Shown piece after piece: positions 45,121 to 53,600 of a stretch of 64,000 nucleotides of DNA. Below the pieces are notes generated by a model. It was given only the letters and a program-made list of their open reading frames with translations. It had not been told where the DNA came from and searched no databases. Made by a program: the position numbers and the translations under genes. Positions within the stretch are counted from its first letter, which is position 1. Each line of letters begins with the position of its first letter. Source of the DNA: Marivivens donghaensis (GTDB lineage Bacteria > Pseudomonadota > Alphaproteobacteria > Rhodobacterales > Rhodobacteraceae); the NCBI RefSeq assembly GCF_011806565.1, contig NZ_JAATOP010000011.1:44098-108097 (forward strand). The letters are read 5' to 3'.

Positions 45121-46125
45121 TTATTCGAGCGAGAACCCGCCCTCAGGCAGGTAGCTGCTGTCGAAATACAGGCTCGCGTCGGGTTCGTTGGAGAACTCGT
45201 AGACGGTCTTGGTCTGTTCGATGGCGTTTGCCATGCGCTCGTCATCAATGCCGCCGAAGCCGTTTTCCTGCACATAGGCGGTGTTCACGTTGTCCGAGAT
45301 CGCCATTTCGAGGCGCTCTTTTTCGAGGTCCGCGTCAGCCGCCGGATTGCGGGCGATCAGGGCTTCGATTGCTGCATCTGGGTCGGCGATGGCGTCTTTC
45401 CAGCCTTCACCGATCGCTTCAAGGAAGGCGGTCACCACATCAGGGTTTTCAGCAGCGAAGTCGGTGTTCACGATGATCGCGTTGCCGTAAAGGTCCACGC
45501 CATAGTCGGTCATCAGAAGGACCGACAGGTCATCCTCTGCCACGCCGAGGCGCTTGAGGTTGAGGGTCGACGAGAACGAGAAGCCGGTGACGGCAGCGAC
45601 TTCACCAGCGGCTAGCATCGGCTCGCGGGTCGGGAAGCCCACCGGCTCCACGGTGATCGCGTCCATGTCGAGGCCGGTTTGCGCGGCGAAGATCGGGAAC
45701 TGCGCCCATGCACCGTCGGGCGGTGGAGCGCCGAGAACTTTGCCAGCTAGGTCGGCGGGCTCTTCGATGCCAAGCGACTTGCGGCCAACGACTGCGAAGG
45801 GCGGCGCGTCATAGATCATCATGATCGCGGTGACCGGCGCGCCGGGGTTCTGGTCGAGGAAGCGCATCAGCGAGTTGATATCGGCAAAGCCGAGCGGGAA
45901 CGCACCTGTGGCGACTTTCGGAATCGCGTCGAGCGAACCTGCGCCTTCGGAGATTTCCACCGACAGGTCCTTTTCAGCAAAGGTGCCGTTGTCGACTGCG
46001 AGGAAATAGGGTGCGGACGGGCCTTCGAATTTCCAATCGAGCGCGAAAGGAATGTTGGTTTCCGCGAACGCCGGAGCAGCCATGGCAGTCAGCGCGGCGA
46101 GTGAGATGATTGATTTCTGAAACAC
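45121..46125 (-). CDS. ABC transporter substrate-binding protein (NMT1/THI5-like)
   Basis: This 334-residue exported protein has a signal peptide (1-21, PAFA-E) and an NMT1/THI5-like periplasmic binding fold, for example IPFALDWKFEGPSAPYFLAV and GFADINSLMRFLDQNPG. This family binds small nitrogen- or sulfur-containing compounds, including thiamine precursors, riboflavin, sulfonates and pyrimidines. The N-terminal ALDW motif resembles the thiamine-precursor group, but no TPP riboswitch was seen. It starts at a GTG with GGAG 7 bases upstream. Confidence 0.9.
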   Translation of the reverse strand: MFQKSIISLAALTAMAAPAFAETNIPFALDWKFEGPSAPYFLAVDNGTFAEKDLSVEISEGAGSLDAIPKVATGAFPLGFADINSLMRFLDQNPGAPVTAIMMIYDAPPFAVVGRKSLGIEEPADLAGKVLGAPPPDGAWAQFPIFAAQTGLDMDAITVEPVGFPTREPMLAAGEVAAVTGFSFSSTLNLKRLGVAEDDLSVLLMTDYGVDLYGNAIIVNTDFAAENPDVVTAFLEAIGEGWKDAIADPDAAIEALIARNPAADADLEKERLEMAISDNVNTAYVQENGFGGIDDERMANAIEQTKTVYEFSNEPDASLYFDSSYLPEGGFSLE

Positions 46126-46153
46126 AGGAATCTCCGCTGTTGAACGTGATGGC

Positions 46154-46242
46154 TCAGCCTAGTCTTTTTGTTCGCACCCATGCCGATGGTCAGATTTGAA
46201 CGGATGGTATAATTCGAACCTTATGCACTGATGCTAGGCTGA
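46154..46242. repeat. Separated 9-bp inverted repeat upstream of the ABC transporter genes
   Basis: TCAGCCTAG (46154-46162) and CTAGGCTGA (46234-46242) are perfect inverted copies 71 bases apart, in the 243-base gap between the binding-protein gene and nudC. They could close an RNA leader of the ABC operon or bind a regulator. The nature is unknown. Confidence 0.35.
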
Positions 46243-46368
46243 TTCTCGTCATTGCGCTCTAATTCTGTGCAGCTTGGGTACAGCGCAGATGGGCAATGAA
46301 CGGGCAATTGAGCGAGACGCGAGCACAATGGCGTTGAGTTGGGCAAATCGCCGTGGCAGAGATTTTCC

Positions 46369-47310
46369 ATGATGTACCCTCTTTCCTTTGCCGGTGACGG
46401 CTTCGACCGCTCTGCCGAGGAGCGCGATCAGGCCGATGTGATTTATACCCAAGCCGAAACGCGCAGCATTGCTTTGTGGCGTGGTAAGCCGCTGGTAGAA
46501 GAGGACAGGCTGGTCCGTTTGCCAGTCGATCACGAGATTTTCGACGACAAAGGCGACTGCATCTATCTGGGCCGCCCCGAAGGGCAGCCGCTGTTCGCGA
46601 CCGACATTTCCAGATGGGAACCTGCGGATATTGAGGATGCCGCCCTTGGCGCGTTCCTCGACGACTCGCGCCAGATCCACCCTCTACTGCCGAGCGAGCA
46701 GAGCTTTATCGACATGCGGGCAATGCTCACGGTGCTTGATCCATTCGAGGCAGATATCGCCGCGACGGCGAAGGCCGTGCTCGAATGGCAGCGGAGTCAC
46801 GGGTATTGCGCCAAATGTGGAGACAAGACCGAAGCCGTCAAAGGCGGGTGGCAACGGAGCTGTAGCGCCTGCGGTGCCCAGCACTTCCCGCGCACCGATC
46901 CCGTCGTCATCATGATGGTCGAGCGCAACGACCGCGTGCTGGTCGGTCGCGGTGCGACGTGGCCCGAGCAGATGTATTCGGTCCTCGCCGGCTTTGTCGA
47001 ACCAGGTGAAACCATCGAAGCTGCCGTCCGCCGCGAGGTGTTCGAGGAGACCGGTATCACGGTGGGCGAAGTCCACTATGCCGCCAGCCAATCGTGGCCG
47101 TTTCCGTCTTCGCTTATGATCGGCTGCACGGCTGTCGCGACGAGCGACGAGATCAGAATCGATCCCGAAGAACTGGCCGATGCCAAATGGTTAACGCGCG
47201 AAGAGCTAGCATTGGTGTTCTCCGGAGGGCACCCTGAGGTTGCCCCGCCACGCAAGGGACCTATCGCAGGTCGATTGCTGGCAAATTGGCTTGCGGCCAC
47301 GCGCGATTAA
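46369..47310 (+). CDS. nudC: NAD+ diphosphatase NudC
   Basis: NudC hydrolyses NADH/NAD+ to NMN and AMP and removes NAD caps from RNA. The protein from the ATG at 46369 has about 313 residues. A zinc ribbon (CAKCGDKTEAVKGG, then CSACGAQHFPRTDP) precedes the Nudix box GFVEPGETIEAAVRREVFEE, and SQPWPFPxS appears as SQSWPFPSSLMIGC. That last motif is the NudC-specific one, with S in place of the first P. The TTG at 46339 was judged too far upstream. The next ATG (46372) is equally possible. Confidence 0.93.
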   Translation: MMYPLSFAGDGFDRSAEERDQADVIYTQAETRSIALWRGKPLVEEDRLVRLPVDHEIFDDKGDCIYLGRPEGQPLFATDISRWEPADIEDAALGAFLDDSRQIHPLLPSEQSFIDMRAMLTVLDPFEADIAATAKAVLEWQRSHGYCAKCGDKTEAVKGGWQRSCSACGAQHFPRTDPVVIMMVERNDRVLVGRGATWPEQMYSVLAGFVEPGETIEAAVRREVFEETGITVGEVHYAASQSWPFPSSLMIGCTAVATSDEIRIDPEELADAKWLTREELALVFSGGHPEVAPPRKGPIAGRLLANWLAATRD

Positions 47311-47355
47311 GCACAATCTGCGCGAAATCTTGCAGTCCTAAAGAGAGGGTCTAGG

Positions 47356-47820
47356 GTGCGTTTCTCGACCAAAGAAGACATCGAAGCTCCGATCGCGCAC
47401 GTCTACGAACGTGTCACCGATTTCCGGATGTTCGAACGGTCTATCCTGCGTCGGGGAATCGATCTGCGCCGCAACGACGATAGCGAGACTGTCGGCGTCG
47501 GGACTGCATGGGACGTGAAGTTCCGCTATCGCGGCAAGGAACGCGCTGCCCACATCGAAATGACCCGCCTTGATGCGCCTGCGCACATGGAAGCCAAATT
47601 CGAATCCGGCGGTATCGACGGTCAGACGACGCTCGAACTGGTGCCGTTGTCGCCGTCGCGCACGCGGATGATGCTTGTCGTGGATCTGTCGCCGCGCACG
47701 TTGGCGGCGCGTCTTCTGCTCCAGTCGCTGAAGCTGGCAAAGGGCAACCTGACCCACCGCTTCAAGAGCAAGGTTGCCGATGTGGCCGAGGACATCGAAA
47801 CGGCCTACACCGGCATCTAA
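47356..47820 (+). CDS. SRPBCC (START-like) family protein
   Basis: This 154-residue protein has the pattern of the SRPBCC/Bet v1-like lipid-binding fold: an N-terminal strand and helix (MRFSTKEDIEAPIAHVYERV), central strands (VGTAWDVKFRYRGKERAAHI), and a C-terminal long helix (LLLQSLKLAKGNLTHRFKSKVADVAEDI). No catalytic residues were recognised. It starts at a GTG with a GAGAGGG site upstream. The partner and ligand are unknown. It is convergent with pheA, 3 bases apart. Confidence 0.8.
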   Translation: MRFSTKEDIEAPIAHVYERVTDFRMFERSILRRGIDLRRNDDSETVGVGTAWDVKFRYRGKERAAHIEMTRLDAPAHMEAKFESGGIDGQTTLELVPLSPSRTRMMLVVDLSPRTLAARLLLQSLKLAKGNLTHRFKSKVADVAEDIETAYTGI

Positions 47821-47823
47821 TCC

Positions 47824-48666
47824 TTAGCTGCGCTCGTAGCGACGCGCGGCTGCGGGGAACACACCCATCAGTTTGATGTGGTCGGTGAAGTAGTCGAGCT
47901 CTTCCATCGCCAGTTGCACATTGCGATCGTCGGGGTGACCTTCGATCTCGGCGTAGAATTGCGTCGCGGTGAAATGGCCGTCGACCATGTAGCTTTCCAG
48001 CTTGGTCATGTTGACGCCATTCGTCGCGAAACCGCCCATCGCTTTGTACAAAGCTGCGGGGATGTTGCGGACGCGGAAGACAAAGCTGGTCATCATCCCG
48101 AACTTCCCGCGGCGGCGGAAGTCAGCGTCACGCGCCATGATCAGGAAGCGGGTGGTGTTGTTGGCCTGATCCTCGATGTGACGCGCAAGAACGTTCAAGC
48201 CGTAGATATCTGCGGCCAGTTCGCTGGCGAGCGCACCGCGGCTCACATCGCCGAGTTCCGCAACTTCGCGCGCGGCGCGGGCATTGTCGCTGCTGGCAAC
48301 GGGCTTGATACCGTGCTCACGCAGGAAGCCTGCACACTGCGGGAGGATAACCGTGTGACCGTGGGCCTCGCGCACGTCTTCGACCTTGGCGCCTTTGACG
48401 CCAAGCAGGTTCACGTGAACGCGGACAAAGGCTTCGTCGATGATATGCAGGCCGCTTTTCGGCAGCAGATGGTGCACGTCAGCGACGCGGCCATAGGTCG
48501 AATTCTCGACCGCGACCATGCCAAGCTCGGCCTCGCCTTTGCGGACGGATTCGATCGTGTCCTCGAACGAAGTGCAGGGAAATGGTTCAAAATCGGGACG
48601 AGTCTCGACGCAGGCCTGATGGCCATAGGCGCCCAGTTCCCCCTGAAATGCGATACGTCCGGTCAT
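47824..48666 (-). CDS. pheA: Prephenate dehydratase
   Basis: PheA converts prephenate to phenylpyruvate in phenylalanine synthesis. The 280-residue monofunctional form has the PDT domain with IAFQGELGAYGHQACVE, ENSTYGRVADVHHLL, and NNTTRFLIMARD, in which the TRF motif is required for catalysis. The C-terminal ACT domain (about 190-270) has ALYKAMGGFATNGVNMTKLE (the GALA/ESRP-type region), indicating phenylalanine feedback control. There is no chorismate mutase domain. A GAGGAGG site precedes the ATG. Confidence 0.96.
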   Translation of the reverse strand: MTGRIAFQGELGAYGHQACVETRPDFEPFPCTSFEDTIESVRKGEAELGMVAVENSTYGRVADVHHLLPKSGLHIIDEAFVRVHVNLLGVKGAKVEDVREAHGHTVILPQCAGFLREHGIKPVASSDNARAAREVAELGDVSRGALASELAADIYGLNVLARHIEDQANNTTRFLIMARDADFRRRGKFGMMTSFVFRVRNIPAALYKAMGGFATNGVNMTKLESYMVDGHFTATQFYAEIEGHPDDRNVQLAMEELDYFTDHIKLMGVFPAAARRYERS

Positions 48667-48726
48667 TTGTGCACCTCCTCAGCCCCTCAATATTGTTTTT
48701 TGGGCAATAAGTCGCGGTTCTATTGC

Positions 48727-48756
48727 TTGCAAGAGTGGACAGGAACCATGTAGATA
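48727..48756 (+). promoter_or_regulatory. Candidate cytochrome c gene promoter
   Basis: TTGCAA, 18 bases, TAGATA lies 33-62 bases before the cytochrome c start and points towards it. It is a fair sigma70-type pair. Confidence 0.4.
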
Positions 48757-48788
48757 GCCCCGAAACTGCGAACAGAATGGAACGCGAC

Positions 48789-49301
48789 ATGTTCGACACA
48801 ATGACGATGACCAAGGTTCTGGGCGGTGTATGTGGCGCCTGGCTTGTTTTTCTGCTGGGCGGCTGGGCCGCTGACGAAATCTACACCGCCAACGAAGGTG
48901 GCCATGGCGATCACGCGCAAGCGTATTTGATCGACACCGGTGCTTCGGATGAGCCGGTTGAAGAAGGTCCGTCGTTTGAAGAAGTCTTCGCAAGCGCCGA
49001 CGCTGCTGCTGGCGAGAAGGTTTTCCGCAAGTGCTCATCGTGCCACAAGCTAGAAGAGGGCGTAAACGGCACCGGCCCGACCCTTTACGGCGTTGTTGGC
49101 CGTCCGGTCGACAGCATCGAAGGCTTCGCCTACTCGGGCGCGCTGGAAGAAGTCGTCGATGTCTGGACCCCGGAAAACCTGAGCCACTTCATCGAGAACC
49201 CGCGCGGCTTCGCACCGGGTACCGCAATGGGCTTTGCCGGTCTGCCGAAAATCCAGGACCGCGCCGACCTGATCGCGTACCTGTCGACCATCGGCCAGTA
49301 A
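48789..49301 (+). CDS. Membrane-anchored cytochrome c (cytochrome cy-like)
   Basis: This 170-residue electron carrier has an uncleaved N-terminal TM anchor (about residues 8-28, MFDTMTMTKVLGGVCGAWLV) and a flexible acidic linker (about 30-70). A class I cytochrome c domain follows, with the heme site CSSCH (82-86) and the axial methionine at M147 in APGTAMGFAG. This is the layout of cytochrome cy, which in Rhodobacter links the bc1 complex with oxidases or the reaction centre. The ATG at 48789 was chosen because it matches the anchor start; an ATG at 48777 is also in frame. It is divergent from pheA. Confidence 0.93.
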   Translation: MFDTMTMTKVLGGVCGAWLVFLLGGWAADEIYTANEGGHGDHAQAYLIDTGASDEPVEEGPSFEEVFASADAAAGEKVFRKCSSCHKLEEGVNGTGPTLYGVVGRPVDSIEGFAYSGALEEVVDVWTPENLSHFIENPRGFAPGTAMGFAGLPKIQDRADLIAYLSTIGQ

Positions 49302-49324
49302 GCTTTACTGCTGACAGAATTTAC

Positions 49325-49350
49325 AAAGGCCGTCCTTCGGGGCGGCCTTT
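49325..49350 (+). terminator. Rho-independent terminator of the cytochrome c gene
   Basis: A 12-bp stem with one G-T pair, TTCG loop and short T-run lies 23 bases after the stop. It is nearly identical in sequence to the rplT terminator. Confidence 0.86.
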
Positions 49351-49478
49351 TGCTTTGCGTAGATCACGAATTGGTCAAATTCCATTCATCCACCGTGTCA
49401 AAATCCAATCATCGCTTGAAACGGATGTGTGACGGACCGTAGCCTGAGAGAAACGCCACTCTTCAAGGGATTACGTTT

Positions 49479-51389
49479 ATGAAGCATCGCCGCGCCGCCA
49501 GTTCGATTGCACTTGCCAAACCAACTCAGAGCGGACATCTCATGCTTCTTGGCGGGGTCGTGCTCGCCGCCGGTGCATTTGCGAGCCAGGCCTTTGCGCA
49601 GGATGAGCGCATCATCACGCACGGCATCTCGACCTACGGCAATCTGGTCTATGACGACCCAGATTTCGAGCACCTCGACTACGTAAACCCCGATGCGCCC
49701 AAAGGCGGCGAGATCTCGGTCTGGATGGCCGGCGGTTTCGACAACATGAACCCCTACGCGACCCAAGAGGGCACCCCCGGCTATCTGTCGTCGATGATGT
49801 ACGAGAGCATGTTGGTCGGCACTGCCGACGATCCGGATGGCGCTTATTGTTACCTCTGCACCACGATGGAATATCCGGAGAGCAAAGACTGGGTGATCTT
49901 CCACCTGCGTGATGATGTCGAGTTCTCTGACGGCACCCCGCTCACCGCTGCGGATATCGAATTCAGCTTCAACCTGCTGCTGGAGCAAGGCACCGAATCC
50001 TACCGCTACGGCGTGAGCAAGATGATCGACACTGTCGAGGTCATCGACGATCAAACGATCAAGTTCACCTTCAACCCCGATGCGCCGCGCAACGGTCTGA
50101 TCGAACAGATGGGCGCGACCTCGATCTTTTCTAAGAAATGGTACGAAGAGACCGGCGCCCGCCTCGACGAGGCCCGTTTTGAAACGAGCCCCGGCACCGG
50201 CCCGTACACGGTTGGCAGCTACGAGGTGAACCACCAGATCATCTACGAACGTAACCGCGATTTCTGGGGCGAGGACGTGCCGCTGAACATCGGGCGCAAT
50301 AACTTCGACAGTATCCGTGTCGAGTATTTCGCCGATACCAACGTTGCCTTCGAGGCGTTCAAGGCAGGTGAATTCACTTTCCGTCAGGAGAACTCTTCTC
50401 TGTCGTGGGCGACGGCTTACGACTTCCCCGCCATCAACAACGGCTGGGTGAAGAAGGAAGCGCTGGATAAGGGCAACGTTCCGAGCGCGACCGGTTTTGT
50501 GTTCAACCTGACCAAAGAGAAGTTCCAAGATCCGAAGGTCCGCGAAGCCATTTCGCTGATGTTCAACTTCACTTGGACCAATGACAACCTTCAGTACGGG
50601 CTGTTTTCGCAGCGTGAAAGCTTCTGGCAAGGCACCGACCTTCAGGCGAATGGCGTGCCGGAAGGCCGCGAGTTGGAAATCCTCGAGTCGGTGTCTGATC
50701 TGATCGAACCGTCGATCCTCACGGATGAAGTCACGACGCCGCATACTTCTGGCGACAGCCAGCTGGACCGCCGCAACCTGCGCCAAGCGCTCGCGCTGAT
50801 GGAGGAGGCAGGCTACGTATCTGGCCCGAACGGGATGCTCGAAAAAGACGGCCAGCCGCTCACGCTCGAATTCCTTGGCTATGCGCCGACCATCGAACGT
50901 GTCGTAGCGCCGTTCATCGACAACCTGCGCCGCCTTGGCGTGGATGCTGAATGGAACCAGATCGACTCGGTCCAGTATATGGAGCGGACCCGTAGCTTCG
51001 ACTTCGATATGACTCTCGACGGTTACAATGTCGGCCTGATCGAGGGTGAGAGCCTTGGCCAGCGCTTTGGTAGCGACGGTGCGGGCGACGTCTTTAACCC
51101 CGCGCACTACAGCAATCCGGCCGTCGACCAGATCATCGAGATCGTGAAGAATGCCGACAGCTACGATGAGATGACGGCTGGCGTGCGCGCTATCGACCGC
51201 ATCATGCGCAAGGACCTCTATGTCGTGCCGGTCTGGTACCTGCCGAACTACTGGGTCGCCTACTACGACATGTACGAGCATCCCGATCCGCTGCCGCCGT
51301 ATGATCTGGGCTACCTCGACTTCTGGTGGTACAACGCCGACAAAGGCCAAGCGCTGAAAGAGGCAGGCGCACTGCGGAACGGCCTGTAA
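49479..51389 (+). CDS. yejA: Peptide ABC transporter substrate-binding protein YejA
   Basis: YejA is a 636-residue periplasmic binding protein of solute-binding family 5. Together with YejBEF it imports peptides such as microcin C-type and peptidoglycan-derived ones. A long signal sequence (1-41, ASQAFA-Q) precedes the mature protein. Characteristic segments are TYGNLVYDDPDFEHLDYVNP, WMAGGFDNMNPY, SPGTGPYTVGSYEVN and ITRNPDYWG-like YERNRDFWGEDVP. It heads a complete yejABEF operon. Confidence 0.93.
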   Translation: MKHRRAASSIALAKPTQSGHLMLLGGVVLAAGAFASQAFAQDERIITHGISTYGNLVYDDPDFEHLDYVNPDAPKGGEISVWMAGGFDNMNPYATQEGTPGYLSSMMYESMLVGTADDPDGAYCYLCTTMEYPESKDWVIFHLRDDVEFSDGTPLTAADIEFSFNLLLEQGTESYRYGVSKMIDTVEVIDDQTIKFTFNPDAPRNGLIEQMGATSIFSKKWYEETGARLDEARFETSPGTGPYTVGSYEVNHQIIYERNRDFWGEDVPLNIGRNNFDSIRVEYFADTNVAFEAFKAGEFTFRQENSSLSWATAYDFPAINNGWVKKEALDKGNVPSATGFVFNLTKEKFQDPKVREAISLMFNFTWTNDNLQYGLFSQRESFWQGTDLQANGVPEGRELEILESVSDLIEPSILTDEVTTPHTSGDSQLDRRNLRQALALMEEAGYVSGPNGMLEKDGQPLTLEFLGYAPTIERVVAPFIDNLRRLGVDAEWNQIDSVQYMERTRSFDFDMTLDGYNVGLIEGESLGQRFGSDGAGDVFNPAHYSNPAVDQIIEIVKNADSYDEMTAGVRAIDRIMRKDLYVVPVWYLPNYWVAYYDMYEHPDPLPPYDLGYLDFWWYNADKGQALKEAGALRNGL

Positions 51390-51398
51390 GGCAGATCA

Positions 51399-52487
51399 AT
51401 GGGCGCATATATTTTCCGACGGCTTTTGCTGATGATCCCGACGTTGCTCGGGATCATGGTACTCAACTTCGCCGTCATTCAGTTCCTTCCGGGTGGTCCG
51501 ATCGAACAGAAGCTGGCCGAGCTTGAGGGTATGGGTGATGCGTTCGCCAATATCTCTGGCGGGTCCGCCGATTTTGAGATCGAGGCGACGGGTACAGCCG
51601 CAACGAGCGCCTATCCGGGCGCGCAGGGTATCGATCCCAAGTACATCGAAGAGCTCGAAATCCGCTACGGTTTCGACAAGCCTCCGCTTGAGCGGTTCCT
51701 CATCATGATGTGGGATTACATCCGCTTCGATTTTGGCGAGAGCTGGTCGCGCAAAATCTCGGTCGTCGATCTGGTGCTGGAAAAGATGCCTGTGTCCATC
51801 ACGCTCGGCCTCTGGTCGACGCTGATCGCCTACTGCATTTCCATCCCGCTCGGGATCAAAAAAGCGGTGCGTGACGGCACGTCGTTCGATACGTGGACGT
51901 CGGGCATGATCATCGTCGCCTACGCGGTGCCGGGGTTCCTGTTTGCGATCCTGTTGATCGTGCTTTTCGCCGGTGGTTCGTATTTCAGCATCTTCCCACT
52001 GCGGGGCCTCACCAGTTCCAACTGGGAACAGCTAAGTCCTATCGGGAAAGCACTGGACTACCTGTGGCACATCACGCTGCCCGTTCTGGCCTCGACGATT
52101 TCCGCGTTCGCGACGCTCAGCCTGCTGACCAAGAACAGCTTCCTCGACGAGATCAAGAAGCAGTACGTCGTGACCGCGCGGGCCAAGGGCTTGGGCGAGC
52201 GGCGGGTGCTCTACGGGCACGTTTTTCGCAACGCGATGCTCATCGTGATCTCGGGTTTTCCGGCGCTGTTTATCTCGGTGTTTTTCGGTGGCTCGCTGAT
52301 TATCGAAACGCTCTTCAGCCTCGATGGGCTCGGGCGTATGGGCTACGAGGCCACCCTGAACCGTGACTATCCAGTGGTATTCGCAACACTCTACGTGTTC
52401 TCGCTGATGGGCCTGCTGGTCGGGATCATCACCGACATCACCTACATCTTCATCGATCCGCGGATCGACTTCGAGTCGAGGGGCTAA
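51399..52487 (+). CDS. yejB: Peptide ABC transporter permease YejB
   Basis: This 362-residue DppB-type permease has one TM helix near the N-terminus (about 9-29), a periplasmic insert (about 40-120) that is longer than in DppB and typical of YejB, and five further helices. The EAA motif is seen as [22 protein letters not shown]. It starts 9 bases after yejA and ends 3 bases before yejE. Confidence 0.93.
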   Translation: MGAYIFRRLLLMIPTLLGIMVLNFAVIQFLPGGPIEQKLAELEGMGDAFANISGGSADFEIEATGTAATSAYPGAQGIDPKYIEELEIRYGFDKPPLERFLIMMWDYIRFDFGESWSRKISVVDLVLEKMPVSITLGLWSTLIAYCISIPLGIKKAVRDGTSFDTWTSGMIIVAYAVPGFLFAILLIVLFAGGSYFSIFPLRGLTSSNWEQLSPIGKALDYLWHITLPVLASTISAFATLSLLTKNSFLDEIKKQYVVTARAKGLGERRVLYGHVFRNAMLIVISGFPALFISVFFGGSLIIETLFSLDGLGRMGYEATLNRDYPVVFATLYVFSLMGLLVGIITDITYIFIDPRIDFESRG

Positions 52488-52490
52488 AGG

Positions 52491-53600
52491 ATGCGGCTTT
52501 CTCCTCTGAACCAACGCCGCTTGCGCAACTTCAAGCGCAATCGCCGTGCCCTGTGGTCGCTGATTATCCTCGGCACGCTGTTCTTCATCAGCCTGTTCGC
52601 CGAGTTTCTGGCCAACGACAAACCGATCCTCGTGTCCTATCGCGGCGAGTTACGTAGTCCCGTGCTGACCTTCTATTCGGAGCGTGACTTCAACGGCGAC
52701 TTCCCGACCGAGGCTGTCTATTCGTCCCCCGAGGTAAAGTGCCTGATCGTTACCGGCGGCGCGGACGAGTGTTTCGACGATCCCGAAGGGATCTACGAAG
52801 AGGTCGAAGCAGGCGGCACGCCGGACGTCACCGACTTTTCCAAGGGTTGGATGATCTGGCCGCTTATCCCGTACAAGTACGACACCATTGTGGACACGCA
52901 AGGCGTAGCGCCGGCCCCGCCGAGCACGGACAACCTGCTGGGCACCGACGACACCAAGCGCGACGTGCTGGCGCGCGTGATCTACGGCTTCCGTCTGTCG
53001 ATCAGCTTCGCGCTCGTTGTGGTGTCGATCTCGTCTGTCGTCGGCGTTCTGGCTGGTGCTGTGCAGGGCTATTTCGGCGGGTGGCTCGACCTGACCTTCC
53101 AGCGATTTATCGAGATCTGGGGCGGGATGCCGTCGCTCTATGTGATGATGATCCTCGTTGCGATCCTCGGCAAATCGTTCTGGCTGCTGGTCGTGATTAC
53201 CGTGCTGTTCAGCTGGCCTGCTCTGGTCGGCGTGGTTCGCGCTGAATTCCTGCGTGCGCGGAACCTTGAATACGTGCGTGCCGCCCGCGCGCTTGGCGTG
53301 CGTGACCGGACGATCATGATTCGTCATGTCCTGCCGAATGCGATGGTTGCGACGCTCACCATGCTGCCGTTTCTGCTAACCGGCGCGATCGCGACGCTGG
53401 CGACGCTCGACTTCCTCGGCTTCGGTCTGCCCAGCTCTGCCCCTTCGCTCGGCCACCTCACGGTTCAGGCCAAGCGGTACCCGTGGGCGCCGTGGCTTGG
53501 CTTTACCGCCTTCTTTACCTTCGCATTCATGCTGTCGCTTCTGGTCTTCATCTTCGAAGGCGTCCGCGATGCGTTCGACCCGCGAAAGACGTTCAAATGA
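52491..53600 (+). CDS. yejE: Peptide ABC transporter permease YejE
   Basis: This 369-residue DppC-type permease has an N-terminal segment (LNQRRLRNFKRNRRALWSL) and one TM helix, a large extracytoplasmic insert (about 45-145) with two Cys (KCLIVTGGADECFDD) characteristic of YejE, and five TM helices. The EAA loop is VRAARALGVRDRTIMIRHVL. Its stop overlaps the yejF start by 4 bases. Confidence 0.93.
   Translation: MRLSPLNQRRLRNFKRNRRALWSLIILGTLFFISLFAEFLANDKPILVSYRGELRSPVLTFYSERDFNGDFPTEAVYSSPEVKCLIVTGGADECFDDPEGIYEEVEAGGTPDVTDFSKGWMIWPLIPYKYDTIVDTQGVAPAPPSTDNLLGTDDTKRDVLARVIYGFRLSISFALVVVSISSVVGVLAGAVQGYFGGWLDLTFQRFIEIWGGMPSLYVMMILVAILGKSFWLLVVITVLFSWPALVGVVRAEFLRARNLEYVRAARALGVRDRTIMIRHVLPNAMVATLTMLPFLLTGAIATLATLDFLGFGLPSSAPSLGHLTVQAKRYPWAPWLGFTAFFTFAFMLSLLVFIFEGVRDAFDPRKTFK

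Noticed and set aside
46126..46260. Thiamine pyrophosphate riboswitch in front of the NMT1/THI5-like transporter
   Set aside because: A CTGAG is present on the minus strand, but the conserved partner segments of the TPP aptamer were not found in order.
49398..51350. A 650-codon minus-strand open frame opposite yejA
   Set aside because: It is antisense shadow of yejA caused by codon bias; no motifs and low-complexity Arg/His/Val-rich composition.
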